The notes beneath the pieces are model-generated. The model did no database searches. It saw only the letters and a program-made list of their open reading frames with translations, and had not been told where the DNA came from. Below, piece by piece: positions 1 through 9,442 of a stretch of DNA of 29,795 bases; position 1 is the stretch's first letter; every line of letters starts with the position of its first letter. A program made the translations under genes and the position numbers. The stretch is from JBLKSS01 sp047607725 (GTDB taxonomy: Bacteria; Pseudomonadota; Gammaproteobacteria; Enterobacterales; Enterobacteriaceae): NCBI RefSeq assembly GCF_047607725.1, contig NZ_JBLKSS010000012.1, positions 1 through 29,795 of the forward strand, read 5' to 3'.

Positions 1-69
1 TATCATCGCCGGATTATCCATGATCTGACAGCCGTCCCTTATAGGATGCGGGTTCACTAGGCATCGTAG

Positions 70-1791
70 TGGAACATATTCTTACCGGGCCATACAACAA
101 ACCCACCAATAATTCAAGACGTTCTCCACGGGGCGCTTACCACCAAACGAGGGATTGATGGACTGCGTATCCCCCTGCCCGACGCGGTGAATCACGGCCG
201 GCCGCCCAGCAGCCTCCAGGCGCGCCTGCGCCCGATGTTAATTACAGGCTCGACCCGGACGTGGAAGGCATTTACTCGCTGTCCAAAGCCGCGGTAGCCC
301 ATGTTGTGACGATGGGGTATGCCGTTAGCGAAACTTTTCACAATAATGGCTGGCTGCTGGAGAAGCTGGACGACCCTGATTTCCTGCGCCCGTTGCCGGA
401 CGCGCCGGTAGCCGATCTCATCGCCGTGGCGGGGCAATACAAGTTGACGCGGCCGTTTCAACACAGCATTTACGTGAAGGTGATGCCGGAGATGGGGGCC
501 CTGTATGGCCCTCAATTTATGCTTCAGCAACGCAACAAAAGCAGGATCGGCGTAATTGAAAAAACGTCCGATGTGTTGGATGTCTATTTTATGTTTTCCT
601 CATCGTCGGGCGGCGCACCCGTCATGCGTGCGGCCCATATTGCGCTGGATCTTGCCGGGATTGCGACAGGCGATATCCCTCCGCTGCAGCGCTTTGTTTC
701 GCTGCGGCCGGCGATGGGCCTCAAGTATATTAATGTAAAGAAAATCAGTGTGTTGCTCGATCGCTTTTTGGGTAAAGGGCAATATTATATGTTGTCGCAT
801 TATGACCTTCAGCAAAACCAGAAGGCGACCTCGGCGTTTCCGGCCAATTTTTTACATCAGAACAAACAGCGCATGCTTATGAAAACCGATGAGGCCCGCG
901 AGACGGTGCTCGCGCTCAAGCGGTTGTTTGAAGAAGCCGGCTTTCTGCCGTGCGAACGGGATAAATCTTTAGCCCAGGCACCGCCCCTTCCCCGGACCAG
1001 CCCGATATATCATTATCTTCTGTTCGCGTTGGGGGTGACGCCGCAGAAGATGAGATTATTCAATATGCGGCGCGCTGGTTGTATTATTACACCGAACGCA
1101 TCGATGAGGAATTTGCGGCGCTACCCCTTGCCGAAAATGTGCTGTTCGTTGCGCATAAAACGCGCCGGATACGGCGTGACGGTAAGCCTTCCCTAATGGG
1201 GTTCACGTTTTGCAACGATAAAAACCGGCGATTACTTATTATGGCCGATAGCTTTGATGACGCTAACCAGGCGTTGCCGAGAATGCATTTATTGCATGAA
1301 GCCTCATTACGCCCCGCCAGCGTAAATTATCTCCATGCGCCGCTACCGACCGATAACGGACAGATAAACGAGCGCGTTGAAGTCTATGAAGATAGAGAGG
1401 ATATTCGCGATGCGGAACTGATGTATTACAACGCGGAGAGTCAGTTTATCGATCGTTACCGGCGGGCCTTGCTTAAGCCCGACGCGGAGACGGACAAGGC
1501 GGCGCGGCATTCATCAAGCGCATGTGGCAGGATAATCTCCTTAGGGCCAATCTGTTGATGGATGATGCCGATACGGTGGCGACGTACATCTACGACCTGG
1601 GTAGAGGGATGCGGTATATCCCTGAGGGACAAACGCGATTGGCGGGCGATCGCCTGTCCCAATTGCCGCGCAAAATCTATGCCTTGATTATTGCCTCCGG
1701 CCGGCGTCGCAAACCCGCCAGGCAGACGAATTACTGTGTGCCTGGGCATTGCAGCGGCATCATATCCCGGCGCATCAGCACCGGCAAATAG
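70..1791 (+). pseudogene. Frameshifted remnant of a large unrecognised protein
   Basis: I do not recognise the family. Coding-like sequence continues through four successive frame segments: about 70-240, 240-1040, 1040-1508 and 1508-1791. Each junction joins plausible protein to plausible protein, for example ...DEIIQYAARWLYYYTERI after the second shift and AFIKRMWQDNLL after the third. The restored product would exceed 550 residues. It has no obvious membrane segments. The segment near 1290-1310 contains LLHEASL, which resembles an HExxH zinc-protease motif lacking the second histidine; this is suggestive only. There is no start codon with a good ribosome site upstream, so the 5' end may also be lost. 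The size, mixed composition and symbiont context would fit a secreted toxin or type III effector, but that is inference. At least three indels make it a pseudogene unless the assembly is faulty. Confidence 0.55.
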
Positions 1792-1874
1792 CCTGACGGC
1801 GCCTCGCGCGGGGCAGGATCTGGCGGGTCGAACGCAACGACCGGAAGCGCTTGCCTTTGGCTGGACGGCAAACG

Positions 1875-2309
1875 TCAAAGGGCTTCCCGCCGCCAGCGTA
1901 ATTTTTTGCCGAAGCCCAGGGTATTGTCGGTCATTTTTACCTCCAGCAGATCTAACTGCCAGAGCGGGGAAGGCATAGCTTTCGCCAGCGGGAAGCTATG
2001 ATAATAGCGTCCACGCGCCTGTTGTTCCGCCTCGCCTTCGAGACAGGTGATAATACCGCGATACTGGACGCCTTTTATTAACGCTACCGTTTTCGGCTGC
2101 GGGACAATGGTTCCCGCTACCCGTGCATTTTGCCGCATCAGTTCGCCGTGGCGGGTTTGCGGGGAGGTCAACAACCACAGCGCCATCGCCGGCTCGTGGA
2201 AAACATAAAAACAGTTGGCGCACCAAAGATCGTCGAGGTTGCCGGCGCACAGCGTCAGGACGTGCTGTTTACTGATAAAGCGGCAAATGGCCGCCAGTTG
2301 ATCATCCAT
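1875..2309 (-). CDS. yhbP: YhbP, UPF0306 pyridoxamine-oxidase-like protein
   Basis: This encodes 144 residues, against about 147 in E. coli YhbP, a member of the UPF0306 family with the split-barrel fold of pyridoxamine 5'-phosphate oxidases. Its biochemical role is not established. Family signatures are conserved: SKQHVLTL near the N-terminus, LWCANCFYVF, PQPKTVALIKGVQYRG in the centre and the C-terminal FTDNTLGFGKK-type motif (here MTDNTLGFGKK). I chose the ATG at 2309 rather than the longer frame opening at 2369, because the extra 20 residues are Arg/Gly-rich and unlike the family, and a G-rich tract lies just upstream. It is transcribed divergently from the DUF1615 lipoprotein gene. The frame appears intact. 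Confidence 0.88.
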   Translation of the reverse strand: MDDQLAAICRFISKQHVLTLCAGNLDDLWCANCFYVFHEPAMALWLLTSPQTRHGELMRQNARVAGTIVPQPKTVALIKGVQYRGIITCLEGEAEQQARGRYYHSFPLAKAMPSPLWQLDLLEVKMTDNTLGFGKKLRWRREAL

Positions 2310-2635
2310 TACGATTGGCCCCCCGGTGAAATGTTGTCCACCGCCATAATGCCGGCGGCGGCGCGCCATTGCTGGCCGAAAAGACTATACTGCTTTCGGC
2401 AGAGGACGCAACGTTTCCGGACGGCAATCATTGGCTTGCGGCTTGCGATGCTGTGGGCAGCGCGGCCCGTGAACCGCCCGATGTGCGGATAATGAGGGTT
2501 AGCATCGCTATTAAGGACGTTATGTATCACGTGTTACGCAACATTAACCGGCTGGTATTCCCCGCGGTTCTTCACCCGTCTCACGCCGCCGGCGCAGAGC
2601 CGCCCGGCTTAAGGTCTAAGTCCGGTCTCCAGGCC

Positions 2636-3736
2636 GTGCGGTGGCCGGGAATGACGGCGCTGGGAATGTTCACGCTGCTGCTGGGACTTACCGGCTGCGG
2701 CAGCCAACAAGGTAAGCAGGCCGACAGCGCCAGACCGGAGGTGGTCAAGGCGCATATCCTGCGCCTGCTGCCCTCCGACGTGCGCGACAAGCCGGGTTGG
2801 GCCGCCGATATCGCCACCGCGCTGCCGTCGCAGACCCTTCCCGCCAGCACAGAAAATATCTGTTCCGTCCTGGCGGTCATTGCTCAGGAATCCAATTTTA
2901 ATGCCGATCCCACCGTGCCAAATTTAGCGAGTATCGCCCGGCGTGAAATCGACCGCCGCGCCGCCGCGCGACATATTCCGGCGTTTGTGATGCACGCCGC
3001 GTTATTACTCCCTTCATCCGACGGCCGCAGTTATAGCGCGCGCCTCGATAAGGTGTGCAGCAAGAAAAATCTCAGCGACCTGTTTGACGATTTTATCGAC
3101 GCCGTGCCGCTGGGGCAGCGCCTATTCGGCAACCTGAATCCGGTGTACACCGGCGGGCCCATGCAGGTGAGTATCGCCTTCGCGCAGGCCCACGCCGAGC
3201 ATTATCCCTACCCCATTCCGGGCACGTTGCGTCAGGAGGTGTTCACCCGCCGCGGGGGGATCTATTTCGGCCTGGCGCATTTGCTCGGTTATCCAGCCGC
3301 CTATTCCCAGCCGCTGTACCGCTTTGCCGACTATAACGCCTGCTGGTACGCCAGCCGCAACGCCGCGTTTCAAAGCGCGGTGAGCCGCATCACCGGTAAA
3401 AAGCTGGCGCTCGATGGCGATCTGATCAATTACGCTGCCGGCAGCCCGGGACAGACGGAACTGGCGCTGCGTTCGGTGCAGCAATCGCTGGGATTGAGCA
3501 CAACGGTGATTCGTCAAATGCTTGAGCAGGGGGAACGAGAGAGCTTCGAGAAAACGGCCCTCTACCGGCAGGTTTACGCCCTGGCGGAACGTGGCGGTAA
3601 AAGGTTACCGCGGGAAATGCTGCCCGGCATTAAACTGGAAAGCCCGAAGATCACGCGCGATCTGACCACCGCCTGGTTCGCCAAGCGGGTCGATAGCTGT
3701 TATCAGCGCTGCGTCGCCGGCGATCGCGGCGGTTAA
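2636..3736 (+). CDS. DUF1615 family lipoprotein
   Basis: This is a putative outer-envelope lipoprotein of the DUF1615 family; the molecular function is unknown. The body of the protein carries the long conserved stretches of the family, including STENICSVLAVIAQES, IFDDFI-like DLFDDFIDAVPLGQ, LNPVYTGGPMQVSIAFA, EVFTRRGGIYFG, PLYRFADYNACWYASRNAAF and the C-terminal LESPKITRDLTTAWFAKRVD. The ES(N/G)F segment and muramidase-like layout hint at a lysozyme-type fold, which is inference. I chose GTG 2636 because it yields a textbook lipoprotein signal: Arg at position 2, a hydrophobic core, lipobox LTGC and Cys21. Alternatives are ATG 2522, with a better AAGGA ribosome site but Cys at residue 59, and ATG 2651, with no basic residue before the core. 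The frame is intact. Confidence 0.82.
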   Translation: MRWPGMTALGMFTLLLGLTGCGSQQGKQADSARPEVVKAHILRLLPSDVRDKPGWAADIATALPSQTLPASTENICSVLAVIAQESNFNADPTVPNLASIARREIDRRAAARHIPAFVMHAALLLPSSDGRSYSARLDKVCSKKNLSDLFDDFIDAVPLGQRLFGNLNPVYTGGPMQVSIAFAQAHAEHYPYPIPGTLRQEVFTRRGGIYFGLAHLLGYPAAYSQPLYRFADYNACWYASRNAAFQSAVSRITGKKLALDGDLINYAAGSPGQTELALRSVQQSLGLSTTVIRQMLEQGERESFEKTALYRQVYALAERGGKRLPREMLPGIKLESPKITRDLTTAWFAKRVDSCYQRCVAGDRGG

Positions 3737-4452
3737 CCGCCTACTGTTGCTTTTTTTACGGCGCAAACGCGCGCCATAACCTTAGCGTGGCCGGTTAACG
3801 ACGGTGTGACACGTTGCGCTTTCGGCTTGCAACTGCCGTAGCGCCGAATCTTACCTGGAAATAACCCTCTCTAGCCTTCTGAGCCACGGCGGCGACCTAG
3901 AAAGGGAATACCCCCCTTTCGCCGACACGCTAACACCAGCCGGCCCAGAAAAATCCGCTATCGACGTAAGCCCATCACCGCGCGGCTCATCCCCATGCAC
4001 CCTTGTCGTAAGCCTCCAGCGCTGCGGGGACCGCGCAAGCGGCATACCGCGCTTGAGAAAAAATCAACATCAAGGAGCAAACCGCGGACCAGAAAATGGC
4101 CTGCCTAAACGCTATTCTGTCAGCAGCCGTCTGCGGCGAACGGTAAGACCCGCGGCAAATAACGGGAAAAAAAAACTGGCGTGGCAGAGAGATACCGGCA
4201 TGGGATACATCCGATACCTCTTTATGACGGTGAAAACTTATCTTGCGCTAATGTTTTTACCGTTGAGGTTTTAAGTCATCGGCGGCGGGGTTGGTGGGGT
4301 CTTATTTCGCTCCGTGCCGGCGAAGCCGCCTATTTTAGGCTATCATTCAATTATACTAATAATTATATTGCGAATTATTAATCTGAAAAAATTCTCGACT
4401 TAATAGCGAAAATATCAGTGATATTAATCAAATAGCGCCAAAGAGGACCAGT
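3737..4452. other. Gene-free stretch upstream of the ysnF pair
   Basis: There is no convincing coding sequence here. Short open frames at 4053-4274 and 4181-4381 have no family likeness, and their composition changes along their length. The last 120 bases become strongly AT-rich, as expected for the promoter region of the gene starting at 4466. The rest may be decayed coding sequence that I cannot identify. Confidence 0.5.
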
Positions 4453-4465
4453 GGAGGATCCAACG

Positions 4466-4879
4466 ATGCGTAATCACTCGGCGGATGACTCGCCGCTGCC
4501 CTCTGCAGCAGAGGGGGAAACCTCGGAAACCGTCAAAGGGACCCTGCCGTTAGCCCAAGAGCGGGTCGAAGTGGCGAAACAGCGGGTTGTGCAGGGGCGC
4601 GTCACCGTCTCGCGCAGAACAACCGAGCGCGAGCAAACCATTGAGGAGTGGTTGTAACAGGAAAATGTCGAGATATACCGCGTCGTAAAAGGGACGCCGC
4701 TGGAAGCCCATCCCGCTATCCGTGAGGAAGATGGCGTCATGATTATTCCGGTGTTGGATGAGCATGTTGAAATCGTGCGCACATTGGTGTTGCGGAAAGA
4801 GATCCACATTCGCAAAGTGACGACCGCCGTCCCTTATCAGGAGAGTGTGACGTTGCGCAGTCAGGATATAATCGTTTAA
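4466..4879 (+). pseudogene. YsnF/AvaK-domain (DUF2382) protein with one in-frame stop
   Basis: This is a small stress-associated protein of the YsnF/AvaK (DUF2382) family, whose biochemical role is unknown. The ATG at 4466 follows a strong GGAGG at 4453-4457. The frame reads LPLAQERVEVAKQRV, typical of the start of the domain, and reaches a TAA at 4655-4657. The same frame then continues uninterrupted with QENVEIYRVVKGTP, EEDGVMIIPVLDEHVEIV and LVLRKEIHIRK to a natural TAA at 4877-4879. All the sub-repeats of the DUF2382 domain are therefore present, and a single substitution (a C-to-T change of CAA is the simplest) explains the break. It lies 56 bases upstream of a second DUF2382 gene with the same kind of lesion. 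It is a recent pseudogene unless the stop is read through. Confidence 0.8.
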
Positions 4880-4935
4880 AAACAGTGTGATAATGAATGA
4901 CAGTACAATTTACCCCATTAACGATGGTAGCAATT

Positions 4936-6027
4936 ATGGCACACGAAAAAATCGTAACGTTGTTCGATACTGTCCAGCAGGCGAAAGACGCCCGGCGAGA
5001 ACTTGAAGCGGCCGGTTTTGCGAATCACGATATCAGTATTATTTCCGGCGAGGACCTGCAATCGGAAGGGAAAGCGATTCGTCATCCCAGCTTGTGGCAG
5101 CGCCTGTTTGGTACCGGCGTCGATAAAGAAAATGCGGAACTTTATACGCAAGCGCTGGATACCGGCGGTGTGATTCTGACCTTGCGCACCAAAGAGGACG
5201 ACGTGCCACAGGCGCTCGCGATTCTAGACGCGAGCGGTGCAGCGGCCGGCGCAGGCGCGGACTATGCGGAGGGTCCCGAGACCGGCTATGCCCGCGACGT
5301 TGAGGGCTACACCGCATCATCCCCCACTGGCCGGGCTCAGGCCGGTATTGACGCGCCAGACTATGAGGATGAGGCACTATTACCCGTAAGCCGCGGGGTA
5401 TTACCGGATGCCCCGGATGTGGCGCGCGATGACGCACCGTCTTACGGCGTCGGGGAGGAGGAAAGGTCCCCCGTTTCCCGCACTCCTAACGCTGACGCGC
5501 CGCGTGAAGAAGTCTTGCGCCTGGCGGAAGAGCAGCTCGAAGTGGGTAAACGGGTGGTCAAAGAGGGCGCCACGCGCGTACGTCGCTATGTGGTAAATGA
5601 GGATGTCGAGGACGAAGTGGCGCTGCATGAGCAACATGCCGATATCTTTCGCCGCGCTAGAAACGAACCGGCTTATCTGGATGAGGTCGATTGGTCGGAT
5701 AAAACCGTCGAGGTCACCGAAACCCGCGAATAGCCGGTGATTAATAAAACCGCCGACATCGTGGAAGAAGTGGTGGTGCGCACCGACGGCTCCGATCGAG
5801 TTGCGCGGGTGAATGAAACCGTACGCCGCCAGGAAGTCGATATCGAGCATATTGATGATGAAAGGATAAGCGAGGAAACCTATCCTGCTACGGGCGGACA
5901 GCGGTTGAGCGGAGAGGATCCTCTGCTAGAGGAAGAACGCGACCCGCTGTGGGTCGATAAAGACCGTCTCGCTGACGAGGAGCGCGACGGTGCTCTCGAT
6001 CCGCTACGCGATCCCAAACGGAAATAA
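4936..6027 (+). pseudogene. General-stress (YflT-like) plus YsnF/DUF2382 protein with one in-frame stop
   Basis: The product has two regions. The N-terminal ~100 residues begin MAHEKIVTLFDT and include AGFANHDISIISGED, the pattern of the YflT/heat-induced stress domain. An acidic Ala/Gly-rich linker follows. From about residue 190 comes a DUF2382 domain with EEQLEVGKRVVKEG, TRVRRYVV, LHEQHADIFRR and VDWSDKTVEVTETRE. A TAG at 5731-5733 then interrupts, but the same frame runs on as PVINKTADIVEEVVVR and NETVRRQEVDIEH to TAA at 6025-6027. That tail is the expected end of the DUF2382 domain. I chose ATG 4936 over 4897 because homologues begin MAHEKIV. The truncated form would keep the stress domain but lose the end of DUF2382. 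One nonsense change explains the lesion. Confidence 0.8.
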
Positions 6028-6804
6028 ATCTTGGTCGCAAGGGTTCTTAGCCAGACGCGCTGAAGCGATATCAATGGCGCTGGCCATGCTTTAGCCTGCC
6101 GTGCAGGGCAGGGCGCCGCCACTTTTTCTGGCGATGCGTCTCCCTTGCCCTAAGCCCGTCGGGCGGGCATCACCGCGATATAAGTGATATAAGCTATGTT
6201 ATCTATGTTAGCTATATCAGATAGGTAGGCTATATAGGCGAGGCGTCGTGGTGCCTTGGCCCTGAGCGTGCCTAGCCGGGTGGATCATTGCTGGTGGTGT
6301 AGCGTCGGCGGCGGCCGAGTCTCGCTCTGCCAATGAGTTTAATAATGTGATGGTCATCATGATTTGACAAATTATCTACCGAACTCCGCCCATTATTTTT
6401 GCCTTTCCAGCCGGTAGGAAAATCCCACGTTACAGCCGTTTTTTGTGACTGATATCGTGTTTTTCTTTGTGTTATTGCCATTCATTCTGTTTCTTTGGCA
6501 ACCCGGTAAAGGCGCGAAGAGGTTATAGCCCGTTATACTGATCTGTTATCCGCGCCGTTCGCGTTATTCAAGCGCCCGCCGATCTGCTGCTGTTAAGTGT
6601 CAATGGATAGCGCATAGTTTATTGTTTTTATTGCTTTTTTATTCTTCATTTTCTGTCGGCGTGGATGAAAACCGCTGCCGCCCGCCTCCGTTTTTTCCCC
6701 GCTGTAGCCCGGTGCCGGTTGGATTGCTTTCTCAGCGCTGGCGGGATAAAACGTGAGGCAAACGCGTAACATTTTCCCAACATTTCTTTAATGGAGCCGT
6801 TCTC
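6028..6804. other. Gene-free stretch before aldA
   Basis: No coding sequence is recognisable. The region contains an AT-rich block of repeated GATATA/CTATAT words around 6176-6236. Further on are T-rich tracts near 6615-6655, which probably belong to the aldA promoter region. The 69-codon frame on the minus strand at 6272-6481 has no family likeness. Confidence 0.5.
6186..6218. repeat. AT-rich imperfect inverted repeat
   Basis: Arms at 6186-6196 and 6209-6218 (GATATAAGCTA and TAGCTATATC) pair apart from one bulged A, with a 12-base loop. The surrounding bases repeat the same short words. There is no T-tract on either strand, so it does not look like a terminator. Confidence 0.5.
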
Positions 6805-8247
6805 ATGACGATGTAAGCAGCAGAAAATGTATATCGATGGGCAATTTGTTGATCATCAGGGGGATAAATGGATTGAGGTAGTGAATCCCTCGACCGAAGA
6901 GGTGATCTCCCGCGTTCCCGACGCCGGCGTGGAAGACGTCAGAAGCGCTATTGACGCCGCGAAGCGTGCGCAAGAAGCCTGGGAGGAACTTCCGGCCCAA
7001 GAGCGCGGCGTCTGGCTGCATAAAATCGCGGCGGGTATTCGCGCCCGTGAGAAAGCGCTGACGGACATCATTATTGCCGAAGGGGGCAAAACCCGCGCCC
7101 TGGCCAATACCGAAGTGTTATTTACCGTCACTATTTGGATTATATGGCGGAGTGGGCGCTGCGCTACGAAGGGGAAATCGTGCAAAGCGACAGGTGCGAT
7201 GAAAATATCTTTGTCTTCAAAAAAGCTATCGGTGTCACCACCGGCATCTTGCCGTGGAACTTTCCTTTCTTTTTGGTAGCGCGCAAAGCGGCGCCGGCGC
7301 TGGTGACCGGCAATACCATCATAGTTAAACCCAGCCAGTTGACGTCGAATAATGCGATCGCCTTTGCTGAAATTGTCCACGAGGTCGGACTGCCGAAGGG
7401 CGTATTCAACCTGGTGACCGGCCGCGGCTCTGTCGTTGGCAATGAGCTGGCTTCCAACCCGAAAGTCGGCATGGTCAGCCTAACCGGTAGCGTGTCGGCG
7501 GGCGAGCAAACGATGGCCGCAGCGGCCAAGAACATTATCAAGGTGTCGTTGGGGCTGGGGGGGAAAGCGCCGGCTATCGTCATGGCGGACGCCGATTTGG
7601 ATCTGGCGGTGAAGGCCATCGTGGCCTCGCGGGTGATCAATACCGGGCAGGTGTGTAACTGCGCCGAGCGGTTCTATGTTCAGGACAGTATTAAGGATGC
7701 GTTTCTCAACCGCCTGACCGAAGCGTTCAAGCAAGTGACTTTCGGTAACCCCGCCGAAAAGGACGCGCGGGATATGGGCCCGCTGATTGATGAAGTTTCC
7801 CTACAGGGCGTACAGGAAAAAGTTGATCGCGCGGTTTCTCAGGGCGCGACGCTGGTGACCGGCGGCAAGCGGGCCGAGGGCAAGGGTTACTTTTTCCAGC
7901 CGACGCTGTTGGTGGACGTGCGCCATGAGATGGATATTATGCACGAGGAGACATTTGGCCCGGTATTACCGGTGACAATCTTCTCTATCCTGGATGAGGC
8001 GGTAAAAATGGCCAACGATTGCGAGTTCGGACTGACGTCGTCGATCTACACCACCAATTTGAACACCACCATGACGGCCATTAAAAAGCTGAAGTTTGGT
8101 GAAACCTACATCAATCGGGAGAATTTTGAAGCGATGCAGGGTTTCCACGCCGGCTGTCGCAAATCGGGTATCACCGCCGCCGACGGGCGCCACGGGCTGG
8201 AGGAATATCTGCAAACCCACGTGGTTTATCTGCAGTACCAGTCCTGA
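6805..8247 (+). pseudogene. aldA: Lactaldehyde/glycolaldehyde dehydrogenase, frameshifted and lacking the catalytic Glu
   Basis: E. coli AldA is the NAD-dependent enzyme that oxidises lactaldehyde or glycolaldehyde in fucose/rhamnose use. The whole length is recognisable, from MYIDGQFVDHQGDKW to EYLQTHVVYLQ. Three lesions are visible. First, an extra T near 6814 separates the well-placed ATG 6805 (GGAG at 6793) from the body; removing it gives MTMKQQKMYIDG, matching the E. coli N-terminal extension. Second, one base is missing near 7129: restoring a G gives FTVDYLDYMAEW. Third, the ALDH general-base motif ELGGK reads GLGGK, codon GGG at 7552-7554, so the catalytic glutamate is gone. The nucleophile Cys in GQVCNCAER (codon 7654-7656) and the NAD-binding region ILPWNFPFF remain. 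AGWRKSG reads AGCRKSG. A terminator follows. This gene is dead by several independent criteria. Confidence 0.9.
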
Positions 8248-8258
8248 ACTCGAGCTGC

Positions 8259-8290
8259 AGGACCGGGCGGTTGCTCCGGTCCTTGTTTTT
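8259..8290 (+). terminator. Rho-independent terminator after aldA
   Basis: An eight-base perfect stem (AGGACCGG at 8259-8266 with CCGGTCCT at 8276-8283) has a nine-base loop and is followed by TGTTTTT. It lies just after the aldA stop codon. Confidence 0.82.
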
Positions 8291-8328
8291 ATGGGGTGAC
8301 GGCTCGATGAGAGGCAATGACTGAAGCG

Positions 8329-9442
8329 TCAGACATTTTTGCTCTCCATGGCCGATGCTGGCGTACCGCGGTGGCCATTTGCCCGGCGGCAAAGCAGGTA
8401 AAGGGCGGCGACGACCGACACGCCGGTGAGCGCATACAGACCGCCCGTGGTGCTGCCCGTTTTTTGCTCCAGATAACCAAACACGGCAGGGGCAAAAAAA
8501 CCGTCCAGGTTGCCGACCGAGTTGATAAGCGCAATACCGGGAGCGACGATACTGACCGGCAGCGAGCCCTGAGGCATCGGCCAAAAGAATGTGGCTCTGG
8601 TTTTCGAGCCGATGCAGGCAATGCACACGGCGACAAAACCAAACCACGGGTTGCCCAGGGTCGCCAGGAAAGTGCCGAGCGCGGCCACCAGCATCGCCAG
8701 CACTTTATCCAGCACATGACGGAAGCGATCGCTGATTTTTCCCACCAGATTGATGGCGATGATGGCGCAAAGCCAGGGAATAGCGGTCAGCAGGCCGATA
8801 CCGAACTCGCCAAAGCCCTGGATGCGGTGAATAATTTGCGGTAGCCAGAAGACCGGGGTTATAGCCGGTCATCGTCATGGTGAAGAAAATAACACAATAA
8901 AACAGCATTTGGCGATCAAAGAGCAATGCCATGCGCGAGGGGACGCCCGACTGCAGGCGACTGCGCGCCTCTTCCTCATCCGCCAGCCGCGTGGTAAGGG
9001 CGTCGCGTTCGCGCGCGCTTAGCCATCGAGCCTGTCGCGGTGAAGACACCAAAATAAATGAAACGATAACGCCGATCGCTATCGAAAAGAAACCTTCCAA
9101 AAACATGACCCATTTCCAACCGGGGAGGGTCAGGACATTATGCAGGCTGAGGATGGCGCCGGTGATGGGCCCGGAAAACAGAAATGCCGCCGCGGAGGCG
9201 CTTAATATCATCACGGTTGCCCGGCCTCGATAGGTATTGGGTACCCACGGGCGGAAATAGAACAATATCCCCGGAAAAAAGCCCGCCTCGGCGACGCCGA
9301 GCAGGAAACGCAAAATATAAAATGAACGGGCGAGGTAATAAAACCGGTGCAAAATACCACCAATCCCCAGGTAATCATAATGCGCGTCAGCCAGACGCGG
9401 GCACCATAGCACGCCATAAACATATTGCTGGGCACTTCAAAC
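8329..9442 (-). pseudogene. MFS transporter (ACS/tartrate-phthalate type), frameshifted and 5'-truncated
   Basis: Translations of the minus strand give a major facilitator permease of the anion:cation symporter type in pieces. The N-terminal piece includes VPSNMFMACYGAR and ITWGLVVFCTGFI. A middle piece includes YILRFLLGVAEAGFFPGILF and the long loop SPRQARWLSARERDALTTRL. A third piece includes FWLPQIIHRIQGFGEFGIGLL, GKISDRFRHV and the last helices. Frames change near 9330 and near 8865, so at least two indels are present. The first ~60-70 residues are missing because the gene runs directly into the IS66 end at 9443. The substrate cannot be told from sequence; family members carry organic acid anions. 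Non-functional. Confidence 0.82.

Noticed and set aside
4053..4381. Short plus-strand open frames in the gap before the ysnF pair
   Set aside because: No family likeness, no good ribosome site, and the frames overlap each other.
4655..5733. Selenocysteine or pyrrolysine recoding at the two ysnF stops
   Set aside because: The stops are TAA and TAG, not TGA; no recoding hairpin is evident, and pyrrolysine is not expected in this group.
6272..6481. 69-codon minus-strand open frame
   Set aside because: No recognisable motif, and nothing around it supports translation.
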